Assembly: GCA_030425355.1 (NCBI GenBank)
Contig: JAUIAG010000004.1
Coordinates: forward strand, 1 to 53,906
Length of the DNA stretch: 53,906 nt
Direction of reading: 5' to 3'
Source: Verrucomicrobiia bacterium
Lineage (GTDB): Bacteria; Verrucomicrobiota; Verrucomicrobiia; Limisphaerales; JAJOIW01
The stretch's first letter is position 1. Each line of letters opens with the position of its first letter. The position numbers were made by a program, and so were the translations under genes. The notes under the pieces were generated by a model, which saw nothing but the letters and a program-made list of their open reading frames with translations, ran no database searches and had not been told where the DNA came from. This document shows positions 42,735 to 50,370 of the stretch, one piece after another.

Positions 42735-44453
42735 TTACATCTTTTCCACAGTTTCAATACCGAGCAACTCCAGTCCTTTGGCAAGCACTCGGCCTGCGCA
42801 CTGGCAGAGGCCCAGTCTGTCGGTCCGGTTTTGTCCCCCGGCGGTGAGAACCGGGCACTGGTCATAAAAGGCTGCAATATCTGAAGCCAGTTCGTAGAGG
42901 TAATTGCAGAGATAATTCGGTCGGGATTCCTCCAGCACCGCTTCGAGAATGAAGCCGAAATTCATCAGTCGCCGTGCCAGTGCCCATTCCGCCGGATCCT
43001 CCAGGGTTTCAAAGGTGACATCCGTCGGACTGTAATCGCCGGCCTTTCGAATAATGCTGTTGATTCGGGTATTGGCATAGAGCAGGTAGACGGCGGTGTT
43101 TCCCTGAAGGGACAGCATCCGGTCCCAGCTGAACCGGTAATCGGAATTCCGGTTGGGAAGAAGATCCGCATACTTGACAGCCCCGATGCCGATGCAGCGG
43201 GCGATCTCCTTCTGCATCTCCCACTGCATGTCGGGATTTTTTTCCCTGACTACAGCCAGAGCGCGCTCCTCCGCCTCGTCGAGGAGGTCTGCCAGTTTGA
43301 TGGTTCCTCCGCTCCGGGTCTTGAAGGGCCGTCCGTCGTCTCCAAGAATGGCTCCAAACCACACGTGTTCCAGTTTCGTGCGGGAGTCTCCTTTCCATCG
43401 GCGGAAAATCTCAAAGATCTGTTTGAAGTGAAGCTGCTGTCTTCCATCGGTGACGTAGATGACGACGTCGGGATCGAACTCACGCAGGCGGTAGTCGATT
43501 GTCGCCAGGTCGGTGGTCGCGTAATTAAAGCCACCGTCGCTTTTCCGGATCATGGCGGGGTGGTCCTTAAGCTCCTTGACGTCCTCAAAAAAGACCACGG
43601 TGGCCCCATCGCTTTCGCTGGCGATCCCCTTTTCCAGGAGGTCACTGACAACGCCGGGGAGGGCATCGTTATACGCACTTTCCCCAAGAGTGTGATCAAA
43701 GTGCACGCCGAGGCGCTGGTAGATGGTATCGAACTGCTGCTTTGAGATTTCGATCATCGCATTCCAGATCCGGAGATTCTCCGGGTCGCCCTGCTGCAGC
43801 CTGACCAGTTCACTGCGGCACGCCTCCAGCAGTATTTCATCCGCCTCGGAGGCGTCATTCACCTGTTTGTAAAGCCGTTCCAGTTCGGTAATGGGATTCT
43901 CAGAGAAAGCCTTTTCATCGAGGTGGTGTTTCCATCCGTAGAGAAGTTTTCCAAACTGTGTGCCCCAGTCACCGATGTGATTGTCGGTGATGACCTGGTG
44001 CCCGCTGAATCGATAAACACGTGCCAGGCAGTCTCCCAGGATGGTGGAGCGGATGTGGCCAACGTGCATGGACTTGGCCACGTTGGGGGAACTGAAATCC
44101 AGCACCACCTTCAATGGCGTGACCGGCACTGCGACAAACAGATGCGTCCCTTCAAGGCATTCCCTGAGCAGCCTGCGGACGCAATCCCCGCTGATTCGGA
44201 AATTCAGAAATCCGGCCCCGGCAATCTCAACCGATTCGCAGATGTCGGAAACATCCAGTGAGTCCCGGACACGTGTGGCAAGGTCCCTCGGGTTGGTGCC
44301 GGATCGCTTGGCAATCGCCATCAGGGCATTGGTCTGGTAGTCCCCGAATTTGGGGTTGGGACAGGGCCGGACCTTTACCTGGTCGACAGCCACGTCCGGC
44401 AGAATCTCAAGCACCGCTCTGGATACTCTCTGTTCAATGATGGATCGGATCAC
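42735..44453 (-). CDS. argS: Arginyl-tRNA synthetase
   Basis: About 572 residues, the normal class Ia length; it charges tRNA-Arg with arginine. It has the arginyl N-terminal additional domain (about 1-85), the HIGH-type signature SSPNVAKSMHVGHIRST (about 122-138), the GDWGTQFGKLLYG segment, GRPFKTRSGG in place of a canonical KMSKS (usual for ArgRS), and the DALR anticodon-binding domain at the C-terminus (LYELASDIAAFYDQCPV). No ATG fits: a GTG at 44453 (VIRSIIEQRV) is my choice, and a TTG at 44480 would add 9 residues. It is the first gene of a two-gene unit with the Hsp70 gene. Confidence 0.96.
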   Translation of the reverse strand: MIRSIIEQRVSRAVLEILPDVAVDQVKVRPCPNPKFGDYQTNALMAIAKRSGTNPRDLATRVRDSLDVSDICESVEIAGAGFLNFRISGDCVRRLLRECLEGTHLFVAVPVTPLKVVLDFSSPNVAKSMHVGHIRSTILGDCLARVYRFSGHQVITDNHIGDWGTQFGKLLYGWKHHLDEKAFSENPITELERLYKQVNDASEADEILLEACRSELVRLQQGDPENLRIWNAMIEISKQQFDTIYQRLGVHFDHTLGESAYNDALPGVVSDLLEKGIASESDGATVVFFEDVKELKDHPAMIRKSDGGFNYATTDLATIDYRLREFDPDVVIYVTDGRQQLHFKQIFEIFRRWKGDSRTKLEHVWFGAILGDDGRPFKTRSGGTIKLADLLDEAEERALAVVREKNPDMQWEMQKEIARCIGIGAVKYADLLPNRNSDYRFSWDRMLSLQGNTAVYLLYANTRINSIIRKAGDYSPTDVTFETLEDPAEWALARRLMNFGFILEAVLEESRPNYLCNYLYELASDIAAFYDQCPVLTAGGQNRTDRLGLCQCAGRVLAKGLELLGIETVEKM

Positions 44454-44561
44454 TTTTAAGTCAGGATGGAGGACCTGCAACGCGCCACAGGCATGCCCTG
44501 GAAACGCACCGGCAGGTGATTATCAGTTTTGAAAAATTGTATGAGCCAGCAATGGCCTGCA

Positions 44562-44573
44562 GTGTGATCACAC
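44562..44573. other. 12-bp perfect palindrome GTGTGATCACAC
   Basis: It lies in the 140-base gap between the PTS IIA stop and the argS start. It could be an operator for argS. It lacks the 6-base spacer of a CRP site and recurs nowhere else that I noticed. Confidence 0.3.
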
Positions 44574-44593
44574 GCGTCGGGCAGGAAACGCAC

Positions 44594-45064
44594 TCAGGAC
44601 GCCTTGATGATGGCGTCGTAGATTTCCCGGGAACTTTTGGCTTTTTCGACTGATTCGCGAAAGTCGTTGTTTTTGAGGACCTTGGCGATGGAGGCCAGGG
44701 TGGGGAGGTGCTGCTGGAACTGGCCATGCGGCACGAGGAAGAGTGTGACGACATTGACCGGCTGGTTGTCCAGCGATTGAAAATCAATGCCCTGCAGCGA
44801 ACGGGCGAAAACCCCAACCACCTCGTTGATCAGGTCGGTGGATGCATGGGGAATGCCCACTCCGAGCCCAATTCCGGTGCTGAGTGACAGCTCCCGTTTT
44901 TCGATGGCTTTGAAGATGGCATCGCGGTTTGAGGGCGCAACCCGCCCCGTTTCAACGAGGTTGGCCACAAGGCGGTCAATCGCCTGCCAGCGGTCCGGAA
45001 CATCCAGATCCGCAATCACATTTTCTGGTTTGAGGAAATCACCAAGCGTCATAGGCCATCCCAT
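44594..45064 (-). CDS. PTS IIA domain protein (PtsN/fructose-IIA type)
   Basis: A 156-residue protein that is a single PTS EIIA-2 domain: the phosphorylation-site segment LGVGIPHAST with His73, and the C-terminal PTLASIAKVLKNNDFRESV. No EIIB, EIIC or HPr gene is near, so it is more likely a regulatory IIA (nitrogen-PTS-like or a phosphorelay input) than a sugar permease part. The ATG at 45064 is preceded by AGGA at 8 bases; the frame is open further to a TTG at 45091. A divergent promoter region (45065-45221) separates it from the TPR gene. The 140-base gap towards argS holds the 12-bp palindrome. Confidence 0.9.
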   Translation of the reverse strand: MGWPMTLGDFLKPENVIADLDVPDRWQAIDRLVANLVETGRVAPSNRDAIFKAIEKRELSLSTGIGLGVGIPHASTDLINEVVGVFARSLQGIDFQSLDNQPVNVVTLFLVPHGQFQQHLPTLASIAKVLKNNDFRESVEKAKSSREIYDAIIKAS

Positions 45065-45221
45065 CGTAGCGGTCCTATACTCTGCAAACAATTCATGATT
45101 TCAAGGTTGAATTTAAATCATCCCTGACTTGGGGTGCTGAATCCGGCAGGATGGCGGTGTTTCTGAGAAACTTTTTCGGGCGCGTGTTGCCCGGAGCTGA
45201 TTTCCCGTGGATGGTAACCGG

Positions 45222-46232
45222 ATGAAGTCTCTCGATGGCATTTTTGTGCTCCTGACGGCCGCGCTGCTGCTGATGGCTGCCCCGGTTTGTTCCGGGACGG
45301 TCGGCCAGAGCCGTGATGGTGGCGGGGCTGGCGGTGCCCGTGTTGCTGACAATGCCGGGCAGTCATCGCCGGAGCAGTCGCCGGTGCCGGAGTCTGAGCC
45401 GGTGGATCCCATGCAGGCTGCCATAGCCGCGCTGCTGGATAAAGAGGACACTTTCCGCGACGATTCCCATCGACGCCTTCTCGACACCTTCGCACTTGAG
45501 GCGGAGGAAGCGGGGGCTGCTGCCCGTCAACAGCTTCAGCTGGAGGTTTCGCAATGGGAAACTGACATGGAGGCTGCATGGGAAGACCTGATTGCCACAT
45601 ACCCGGATCATTCGGATCCGCTATTGCATTACGGCAATTTCTTCAACAACCGCGGACTGGAGGACAAGGCTCTCGAACAGTGGAAAAAAGCGCTTGATCT
45701 GAACCCGGACGATCCCGCCATCTGGAATAACATCGCCGGATATCACACTCACAATGGCGATATCCGCAAGGCATTCGAATATTTTGAAAAGGCAGTTTCG
45801 CTCGAACCAGCCCACTGGGTTTACTTTCACAACTTCGCCAATGCCGTGTTCCTTTTCCGCAGGGATTCCATGGATTATTACCGTCTCAACGAACAGCAGA
45901 TCTTCGACAAGGCCTTCGCGATCTATCGCAGGGCCATGGAAACAGCACCCGACAATTTTGAGTTGGCTTATGATGTGGCGAATTCATACTATATCGTCAA
46001 GCCGGCGCGCTTCGACAAGGCCCTTGCGGCATGGGAGCACGCGTTTTCAGTGGCCGCCAGTGAGACCGACAGGCAGGACGTCCTGATCCATCTTGCGCGA
46101 TGGAATCTCAAGGCAGGTAACCCCCAGAAAGCTCTCGAAATTATCGACAGAGTCGACCTTCCAGAACACGGGGAACTCAGGAAGAGAGTGAAGAAAAATA
46201 TTCTGCGGTCGATGCTGAAGTCTCCGCAGTGA
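45222..46232 (+). CDS. Exported TPR-repeat protein
   Basis: About 336 residues: a signal peptide (MKSLDGIFVLLTAALLLMAAPVCSG), a Gly/Ser/Glu-rich linker (about 25-65), a helical stretch, then tetratricopeptide repeats (about 125-300): LLHYGNFFNNRGLEDKALEQWKKALDLNPDDP, AIWNNIAGYHTHNGDIRKAFEYFEKAVSLEP, then a diverged pair. TPRs bind protein partners; this one is probably a periplasmic or outer-membrane-associated scaffold. No partner is evident. The ATG at 45222 is preferred over a GTG at 45207. The stop overlaps a GTG start of the next gene (GTGA, 46229-46232), suggesting co-translation. Confidence 0.85.
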   Translation: MKSLDGIFVLLTAALLLMAAPVCSGTVGQSRDGGGAGGARVADNAGQSSPEQSPVPESEPVDPMQAAIAALLDKEDTFRDDSHRRLLDTFALEAEEAGAAARQQLQLEVSQWETDMEAAWEDLIATYPDHSDPLLHYGNFFNNRGLEDKALEQWKKALDLNPDDPAIWNNIAGYHTHNGDIRKAFEYFEKAVSLEPAHWVYFHNFANAVFLFRRDSMDYYRLNEQQIFDKAFAIYRRAMETAPDNFELAYDVANSYYIVKPARFDKALAAWEHAFSVAASETDRQDVLIHLARWNLKAGNPQKALEIIDRVDLPEHGELRKRVKKNILRSMLKSPQ

Positions 46233-46843
46233 CGGCACGCGCTTTCACTGATCCTGTGGCGGGCCCGTTTGGCAAAACACCAGTTCACGTTAACTTTCAC
46301 ATTGTGGCGAATTCAGATTCCAGCAAAGAAACCAGTCATACCAGTATTAACCAGGATTCGGACTCATATCAGAATTCCGGCAGTGCGATGGTCGCGCCGG
46401 CGGACCCGGGCGAGAACGCCCTCGTGACCCGGAAGGACGCATTCATGCCTTATCCGGTGTCGACCCTCAGTCCGACAATCATCCCGAATGATCTCACCAA
46501 TTTCAAATCGCGCGGCGTCTCCAATATCCAGAAGGACACTGCTCAGCGCCTGACCCAGCTGCGTGATGAATATTATCGGGTGGTGGATGAGTTCAACTGG
46601 AACAAGCTCATTTATGAAAGTCATTTCGGCTTTGAGCCGGTGATCGGGCAGACATACTATCTCTACCGTTCCCAGCGCCCGGATGAGGAATTCAGCCTTT
46701 CGATGATTGAGCCGGAGCGATGGAACAAACCCTACATCGGAGCGTTTTCTCTGGGGGCTGACGGCCGGTGGCTTGTCGAGGATGTTGCCGAGGGATTTTC
46801 ACTCAAGGATTACCTTGAATCCCGAAAACCCGCAGAAGGGTGA
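46229..46843 (+). CDS. DUF2452 domain protein
   Basis: A 204-residue protein. The first ~65 residues are polar and Ser/Asn-rich. The rest matches DUF2452, the family of human C1orf50: AQRLTQLRDEYYRVVDEFNWNKLIYESHFGFEPVIGQTYYLYR, FSLSMIEPERWNKPYIGAFSLGADGRW. Function unknown in any organism as far as I know. The start is uncertain: the GTG at 46229 overlaps the TPR-gene stop, and a GTG at 46307 is also possible. It may be translationally coupled to the TPR gene. An inverted pair TCCGGAC (46861) / GTCCGGA (46909) follows its stop. Confidence 0.85.
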   Translation: MTARAFTDPVAGPFGKTPVHVNFHIVANSDSSKETSHTSINQDSDSYQNSGSAMVAPADPGENALVTRKDAFMPYPVSTLSPTIIPNDLTNFKSRGVSNIQKDTAQRLTQLRDEYYRVVDEFNWNKLIYESHFGFEPVIGQTYYLYRSQRPDEEFSLSMIEPERWNKPYIGAFSLGADGRWLVEDVAEGFSLKDYLESRKPAEG

Positions 46844-46979
46844 ATCCGGCCCCATCCAATTCCGGACTTGAATCGGGTAATTTTTCAAATAATTTTATTG
46901 TCAAGGCCGTCCGGATATTCAAATCTTGGACAACTTCAGCATCCCTGGCTCATTCAGCAGTTGCGAATTTCAATTCCAA

Positions 46980-47009
46980 GGGAACTCATTCGTGTTCCTG
47001 AGCCTTTTT
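46980..47009 (+). promoter_or_regulatory. Terminator-like hairpin in the rho leader
   Basis: GGGAAC and GTTCCT pair (6 bp with one G-T; 46980-46985 / 46994-46999), followed by GAGCC and TTTTT (47005-47009), 16 bases before the rho ATG. It could act as an attenuator or be a weak chance structure. A separate 7-bp inverted pair lies at 46861/46909. Confidence 0.35.
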
Positions 47010-47025
47010 ACACCTGAAACAAATT

Positions 47026-48162
47026 ATGAGTAAGAACGGTGGCAAATCAGCCCAAACCGGTGTGTACGCAGATGGTTATCTCGAAGTCTCTGACAAGGGA
47101 TTCGGTTTCCTGAGATCCGCTGAAAATAAATTTCAGCCAAAACCACATGACATCTTTGTCACGCCAGATACGATCAAGCGGAATTTCCTTCGCGAAGGCG
47201 TCCGTGTTGAAGGACCAACGCAACCGCCTCATCGAGGTCATTCACCGCAGTTGAAGTCTGTGGATCGCGTTAACGGTGTTGATATTAAAAAATATCCACA
47301 GCAGGTCCGGTTCGAGAATCTGATCACCATTGATCCAATTGAAAAATTCAATCTTGAGACCAAGCCTGATGTGATTGAGACACGGCTCATCGACCTTGTC
47401 ACTCCAATCGGCAAGGGCACGCGCGGATTGATTGTTGCGCCGCCACGCACAGGTAAAACCACTATCCTGAAGCAGATAGCCAACGCCGTCACCACGAATC
47501 ATCCTGAAGTCAAGGTGATTGTCCTTCTGGTGGATGAGCGCCCGGAGGAAGTCACTGACTTCACCCGTTCTGTGGATGCCGAGGTCGTTGCCTCCAGCAA
47601 TGACCAGGACCTTGAAACCCACATTCGGATCAGCCGATTCACGATTGAGCGGGGACGCCGGATGGTGGAATGCGGCCAGGATGTACTCATTCTGATGGAT
47701 TCCCTGACCCGGGTCGCGAGGGCATTCAACAGTGTGCATGGAGGCAGCGGACGGACGATGACGGGCGGTGTGGATGCCCGCGCCCTGGAGATGCCCAGAA
47801 AGATGTTTGCATCCGCGCGCAAGGTCGAGGATGGCGGGTCACTGACCATTATAGCTACAGCCCTTGTTGAAACCGGATCCCGCATGGATGAACTCATCTT
47901 TCAGGAATTCAAGGGAACCGGTAACATGGAACTGGTTCTGGACAGAAAAGTTGCTGAAAGACGCTTCTATCCTGCCGTTGACATTCCCCGGTCCGGCACA
48001 CGCAAGGAAGAGAAGCTTTACGGTCCGAAATATATAGAAGCCATTCACAAGCTTCGTCGAATGATGGTTGATCTCAATCCGATCGAAGCCATCGAGACAC
48101 TCCAGGGGGCACTCAGGAAACACAAGACCAATAAAGCGCTTCTCGAGCAGCTCCGGTCCTGA
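47026..48162 (+). CDS. rho: Transcription termination factor Rho
   Basis: A 378-residue hexameric RNA-dependent ATPase that ends transcripts at rut sites. It shows the RNA-binding cold-shock domain (GYLEVSDKGFGFLRS), Walker A APPRTGKTTILKQIA (about 138-152), Walker B VLILMDSLTRVARA, the Q-loop GGVDARALEMPRKMF and the arginine-finger segment SGTRKEEKLYG. Compared with E. coli Rho (419 residues), the N-terminal helix bundle of about 45 residues is absent: the cold-shock domain begins almost at once after a short basic tail. The ATG at 47026 has no Shine-Dalgarno, and no in-frame start upstream restores the missing part. An intrinsic terminator follows at 48253. Confidence 0.97.
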   Translation: MSKNGGKSAQTGVYADGYLEVSDKGFGFLRSAENKFQPKPHDIFVTPDTIKRNFLREGVRVEGPTQPPHRGHSPQLKSVDRVNGVDIKKYPQQVRFENLITIDPIEKFNLETKPDVIETRLIDLVTPIGKGTRGLIVAPPRTGKTTILKQIANAVTTNHPEVKVIVLLVDERPEEVTDFTRSVDAEVVASSNDQDLETHIRISRFTIERGRRMVECGQDVLILMDSLTRVARAFNSVHGGSGRTMTGGVDARALEMPRKMFASARKVEDGGSLTIIATALVETGSRMDELIFQEFKGTGNMELVLDRKVAERRFYPAVDIPRSGTRKEEKLYGPKYIEAIHKLRRMMVDLNPIEAIETLQGALRKHKTNKALLEQLRS

Positions 48163-48252
48163 TCCGTGTCCGGGTTTGATGATTCCGCCCATGGAATTCC
48201 AGCCTCTCTGACGGGCTGATTCACTCACGTGGACTTCCACAGTCATTTCAAT

Positions 48253-48289
48253 CCACTGAAGGCATATCCAGCCGCAGTGGGTTTTTTTT
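48253..48289 (+). terminator. Intrinsic terminator after rho
   Basis: CCACTG and CAGTGG (48253-48258 / 48275-48280) form a 6-bp stem, extendable by two weaker pairs, followed by G and eight T. It lies about 90 bases past the rho stop. Confidence 0.7.
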
Positions 48290-48340
48290 ATGTCCTGCCT
48301 TCAGGATACTGACAGCATTCGACAATATTGAATACAGCAT

Positions 48341-49339
48341 ATGATGGCGGCGGAAGGGAGTGACAAACGGGGTGTATCAAGGCCTCCACTCGAGCGGATG
48401 ATGAAGATCCACCGGTCCATTGCGGCCGGGGAATACCCGAATTCCACAAGACTGGCCCGGCAACTCGAAGTCAGCCGGAAATCGATTATCCGGGACATCG
48501 CTTTCATGCGCGATCGTCTCAACCTCCCCATTGAATATGACTCCGCCCGCTACGGATATTATTACTCATCTGAGGTCTCTGACTTTCCCTCCATTCAGAT
48601 TTCCGAGGGTGAGCTTTTTGCTCTGCTGATTGCGGAGAAGGCGCTGCAGCAGTACAAGGGAACGCCGTTTGAAAAACCACTGCTGCACACCCTTCAGAAA
48701 CTTGCGGATTCACTTCCCGATACGGTTTCGATGAACCTCGCCCACTGGGACGAATCCATCAGCTTCAGGACCACTGCGGAGCCGATTGTAAATCTTGAAA
48801 TCATCGACCAGCTCGCCAGAGCGACAGCCGCCCGATCTCGAATACAAATGAAATACCGGAAACCCGGGTCGGGCCGTGCTGAATCCAGGAAGGTTGATCC
48901 CTATCATCTGGCAAATGTCGATGGCGAATGGTTTCTGTTCGGCTACTGTCACCTGCGGAAAGGAATCCGTACTTTTTCTCCGCTTCGAATACACACACTG
49001 GATGTGCTGGATGAAAGTTTCCCGCGGCCCGATTTCGATGTGCGGAGTCAGCTGGCTTCCAGCTTCGGTGTGATCACCGGCGACCGCGAATATCATGTTG
49101 TCTGCCGCTTCAGCGACCGCATCGCCGACTTCATCCGCGAGAAAAGATGGCACCCGACCCAGAAACTCAAAAACCTCGATGATGGCAGTGTCGAACTCTC
49201 TCTCAAAGTTTCCAACCTGATTGAAATCCGCTCGTGGATACTTTCCTGGGGAGGAGAGGCGGAAGTGCTGCAGCCCGTCGAGCTGCGGGAATCCATCCAG
49301 CAGTCAGCGCGGCGGATACTGGGGATGGATGAGGATTAA
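48341..49339 (+). CDS. HTH/WYL-domain transcriptional regulator
   Basis: A 332-residue protein with an N-terminal winged HTH (about 20-75: PNSTRLARQLEVSRKSIIRDIAFMRDRLNLPIEYDSARYGYYY) and a WYL domain (about 160-235: RIQMKYRKPGSGRAESRKVDPYHLANVDGEWFLFGYCHLRKGIRTF), plus a C-terminal WCX extension. WYL proteins sense nucleotides or oligonucleotides and control stress or defence genes. No defence gene is adjacent, and the target is unknown. The gene lies 178 bases after rho, beyond its terminator, and is convergent with the prenyltransferase-fold gene. Confidence 0.92.
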   Translation: MMAAEGSDKRGVSRPPLERMMKIHRSIAAGEYPNSTRLARQLEVSRKSIIRDIAFMRDRLNLPIEYDSARYGYYYSSEVSDFPSIQISEGELFALLIAEKALQQYKGTPFEKPLLHTLQKLADSLPDTVSMNLAHWDESISFRTTAEPIVNLEIIDQLARATAARSRIQMKYRKPGSGRAESRKVDPYHLANVDGEWFLFGYCHLRKGIRTFSPLRIHTLDVLDESFPRPDFDVRSQLASSFGVITGDREYHVVCRFSDRIADFIREKRWHPTQKLKNLDDGSVELSLKVSNLIEIRSWILSWGGEAEVLQPVELRESIQQSARRILGMDED

Positions 49340-49361
49340 CTCCGGGGAGAACATGGAGCGA

Positions 49362-49396
49362 CTGAAAAAGCTCTGTGTTACAGGACGGTTTTTCAG
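49362..49396. terminator. Bidirectional terminator between WYL and prenyltransferase-fold genes
   Basis: CTGAAAAA (49362-49369) and TTTTTCAG (49389-49396) form a perfect 8-bp inverted repeat with an inner CTGT/ACAG stem. A-rich on one side and T-rich on the other, it can end transcripts from both convergent genes. Its right arm overlaps the last codon of the leftward gene. Confidence 0.45.
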
Positions 49397-50286
49397 AGGA
49401 AGACGCTGAGGTGTCCGAGGGCGAGAAGTCCGTAAAAGGTGTATTCGCAATCCAGATGTTCGTCGGCCCAGTTGCCATGGAAGGCCCCGCTGTTTGTCCA
49501 CAGCGTGTCTATAAAATCCAGGCATTTGTCGGTGACGGGAGTGAGGTCCACCTGAAGTCCGGCGAGTGCATGAAGAGCGGTTGCAGTGGAAAGGAGGTCG
49601 GGCATCGGTGCCAGCGGCATGGCAAGAAACCCACCCTGTTCATGAAACATGGAGAGGAGCCATGTGCCGACTTCCTGATTGACCGGCACTTCAAGCTGCC
49701 TGAGCAGCGTGACGGCAGCGGCCGTTGAGTTGGTGGCTCCGGCCGGGATGCCTTTTTCATTGGCCCAGCCGCCACTGCTGCATTCCATGAGCTTCAGGCA
49801 CTGGACAAGTCCCATGGGGTTATCAAGTGGTTTTCTCAGGTTGGCATGGGCGCTGTAGCCAAGGAAGCAGGCGTAGGCCGTTCCCCACCTGGAACCCCTG
49901 ACCGGGTGGAACCCTCCATCCGCGCTTCTATACCGTGTGACTTCATCGTGCATGCGCCTGCAGGTCTCAGACTTGAAGAAGGCTTCATCCTCCAGCGCCG
50001 CGTGGCAGTGCGTCAGACAGCAGAGGTGAACAAAGTCGAGCCCCTCACCGTCACCAAACTGCTGGAGATACTCCCGCAACCGGTCCTTGTCGACCGGCTT
50101 CTGAAGTGCGGCAAGGCAGTCGATCCCGAAGACGGTGTAATAGAGGTCGCTGCTGCCGGAGCGGGATGCAAATCCACCGTCCGGATTCTGGCGGCTGGTG
50201 ATGAAATCAGCGACGAGGTCGGTGGACTCGCCAAGCACGGTGGGCGCCAGTCGGGCAACCTGAAGCATTTCAAGACGGATGCTCAT
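49393..50286 (-). CDS. Prenyltransferase/squalene-cyclase-fold (alpha/alpha-barrel) protein
   Basis: A 297-residue protein made of QW-like helical repeats with Gly-rich turns (QNPDGGFASRSGSSDLYYTVFGIDCLAAL; RYRSADGGFHPVRGSRWGTAYACFLGY; ECSSGGWANEKG; EQGGFLAMPL; TNSGAFHGNW...CEYTFYGLLALG). This is the barrel of protein prenyltransferase beta subunits and terpene cyclases. I do not see the zinc-binding Asp-x-Cys and His of prenyltransferases or the DxDD of squalene cyclases, so it may be non-catalytic or use other chemistry. It is 84 bases downstream of a radical SAM gene on the same strand. Confidence 0.85.
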   Translation of the reverse strand: MSIRLEMLQVARLAPTVLGESTDLVADFITSRQNPDGGFASRSGSSDLYYTVFGIDCLAALQKPVDKDRLREYLQQFGDGEGLDFVHLCCLTHCHAALEDEAFFKSETCRRMHDEVTRYRSADGGFHPVRGSRWGTAYACFLGYSAHANLRKPLDNPMGLVQCLKLMECSSGGWANEKGIPAGATNSTAAAVTLLRQLEVPVNQEVGTWLLSMFHEQGGFLAMPLAPMPDLLSTATALHALAGLQVDLTPVTDKCLDFIDTLWTNSGAFHGNWADEHLDCEYTFYGLLALGHLSVFL

Positions 50287-50370
50287 GCTGGAATCCCGGA
50301 CCTCTGCGTTAATCGAATGAATTTATGATCTGAGTCGACGTGGATACCCATGCAGATGCTGACTGCACTC

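Noticed and set aside
44562..44573. CRP-type binding site
   Set aside because: The half-sites TGTGA/TCACA overlap without the 6-base spacer that CRP/FNR sites need.
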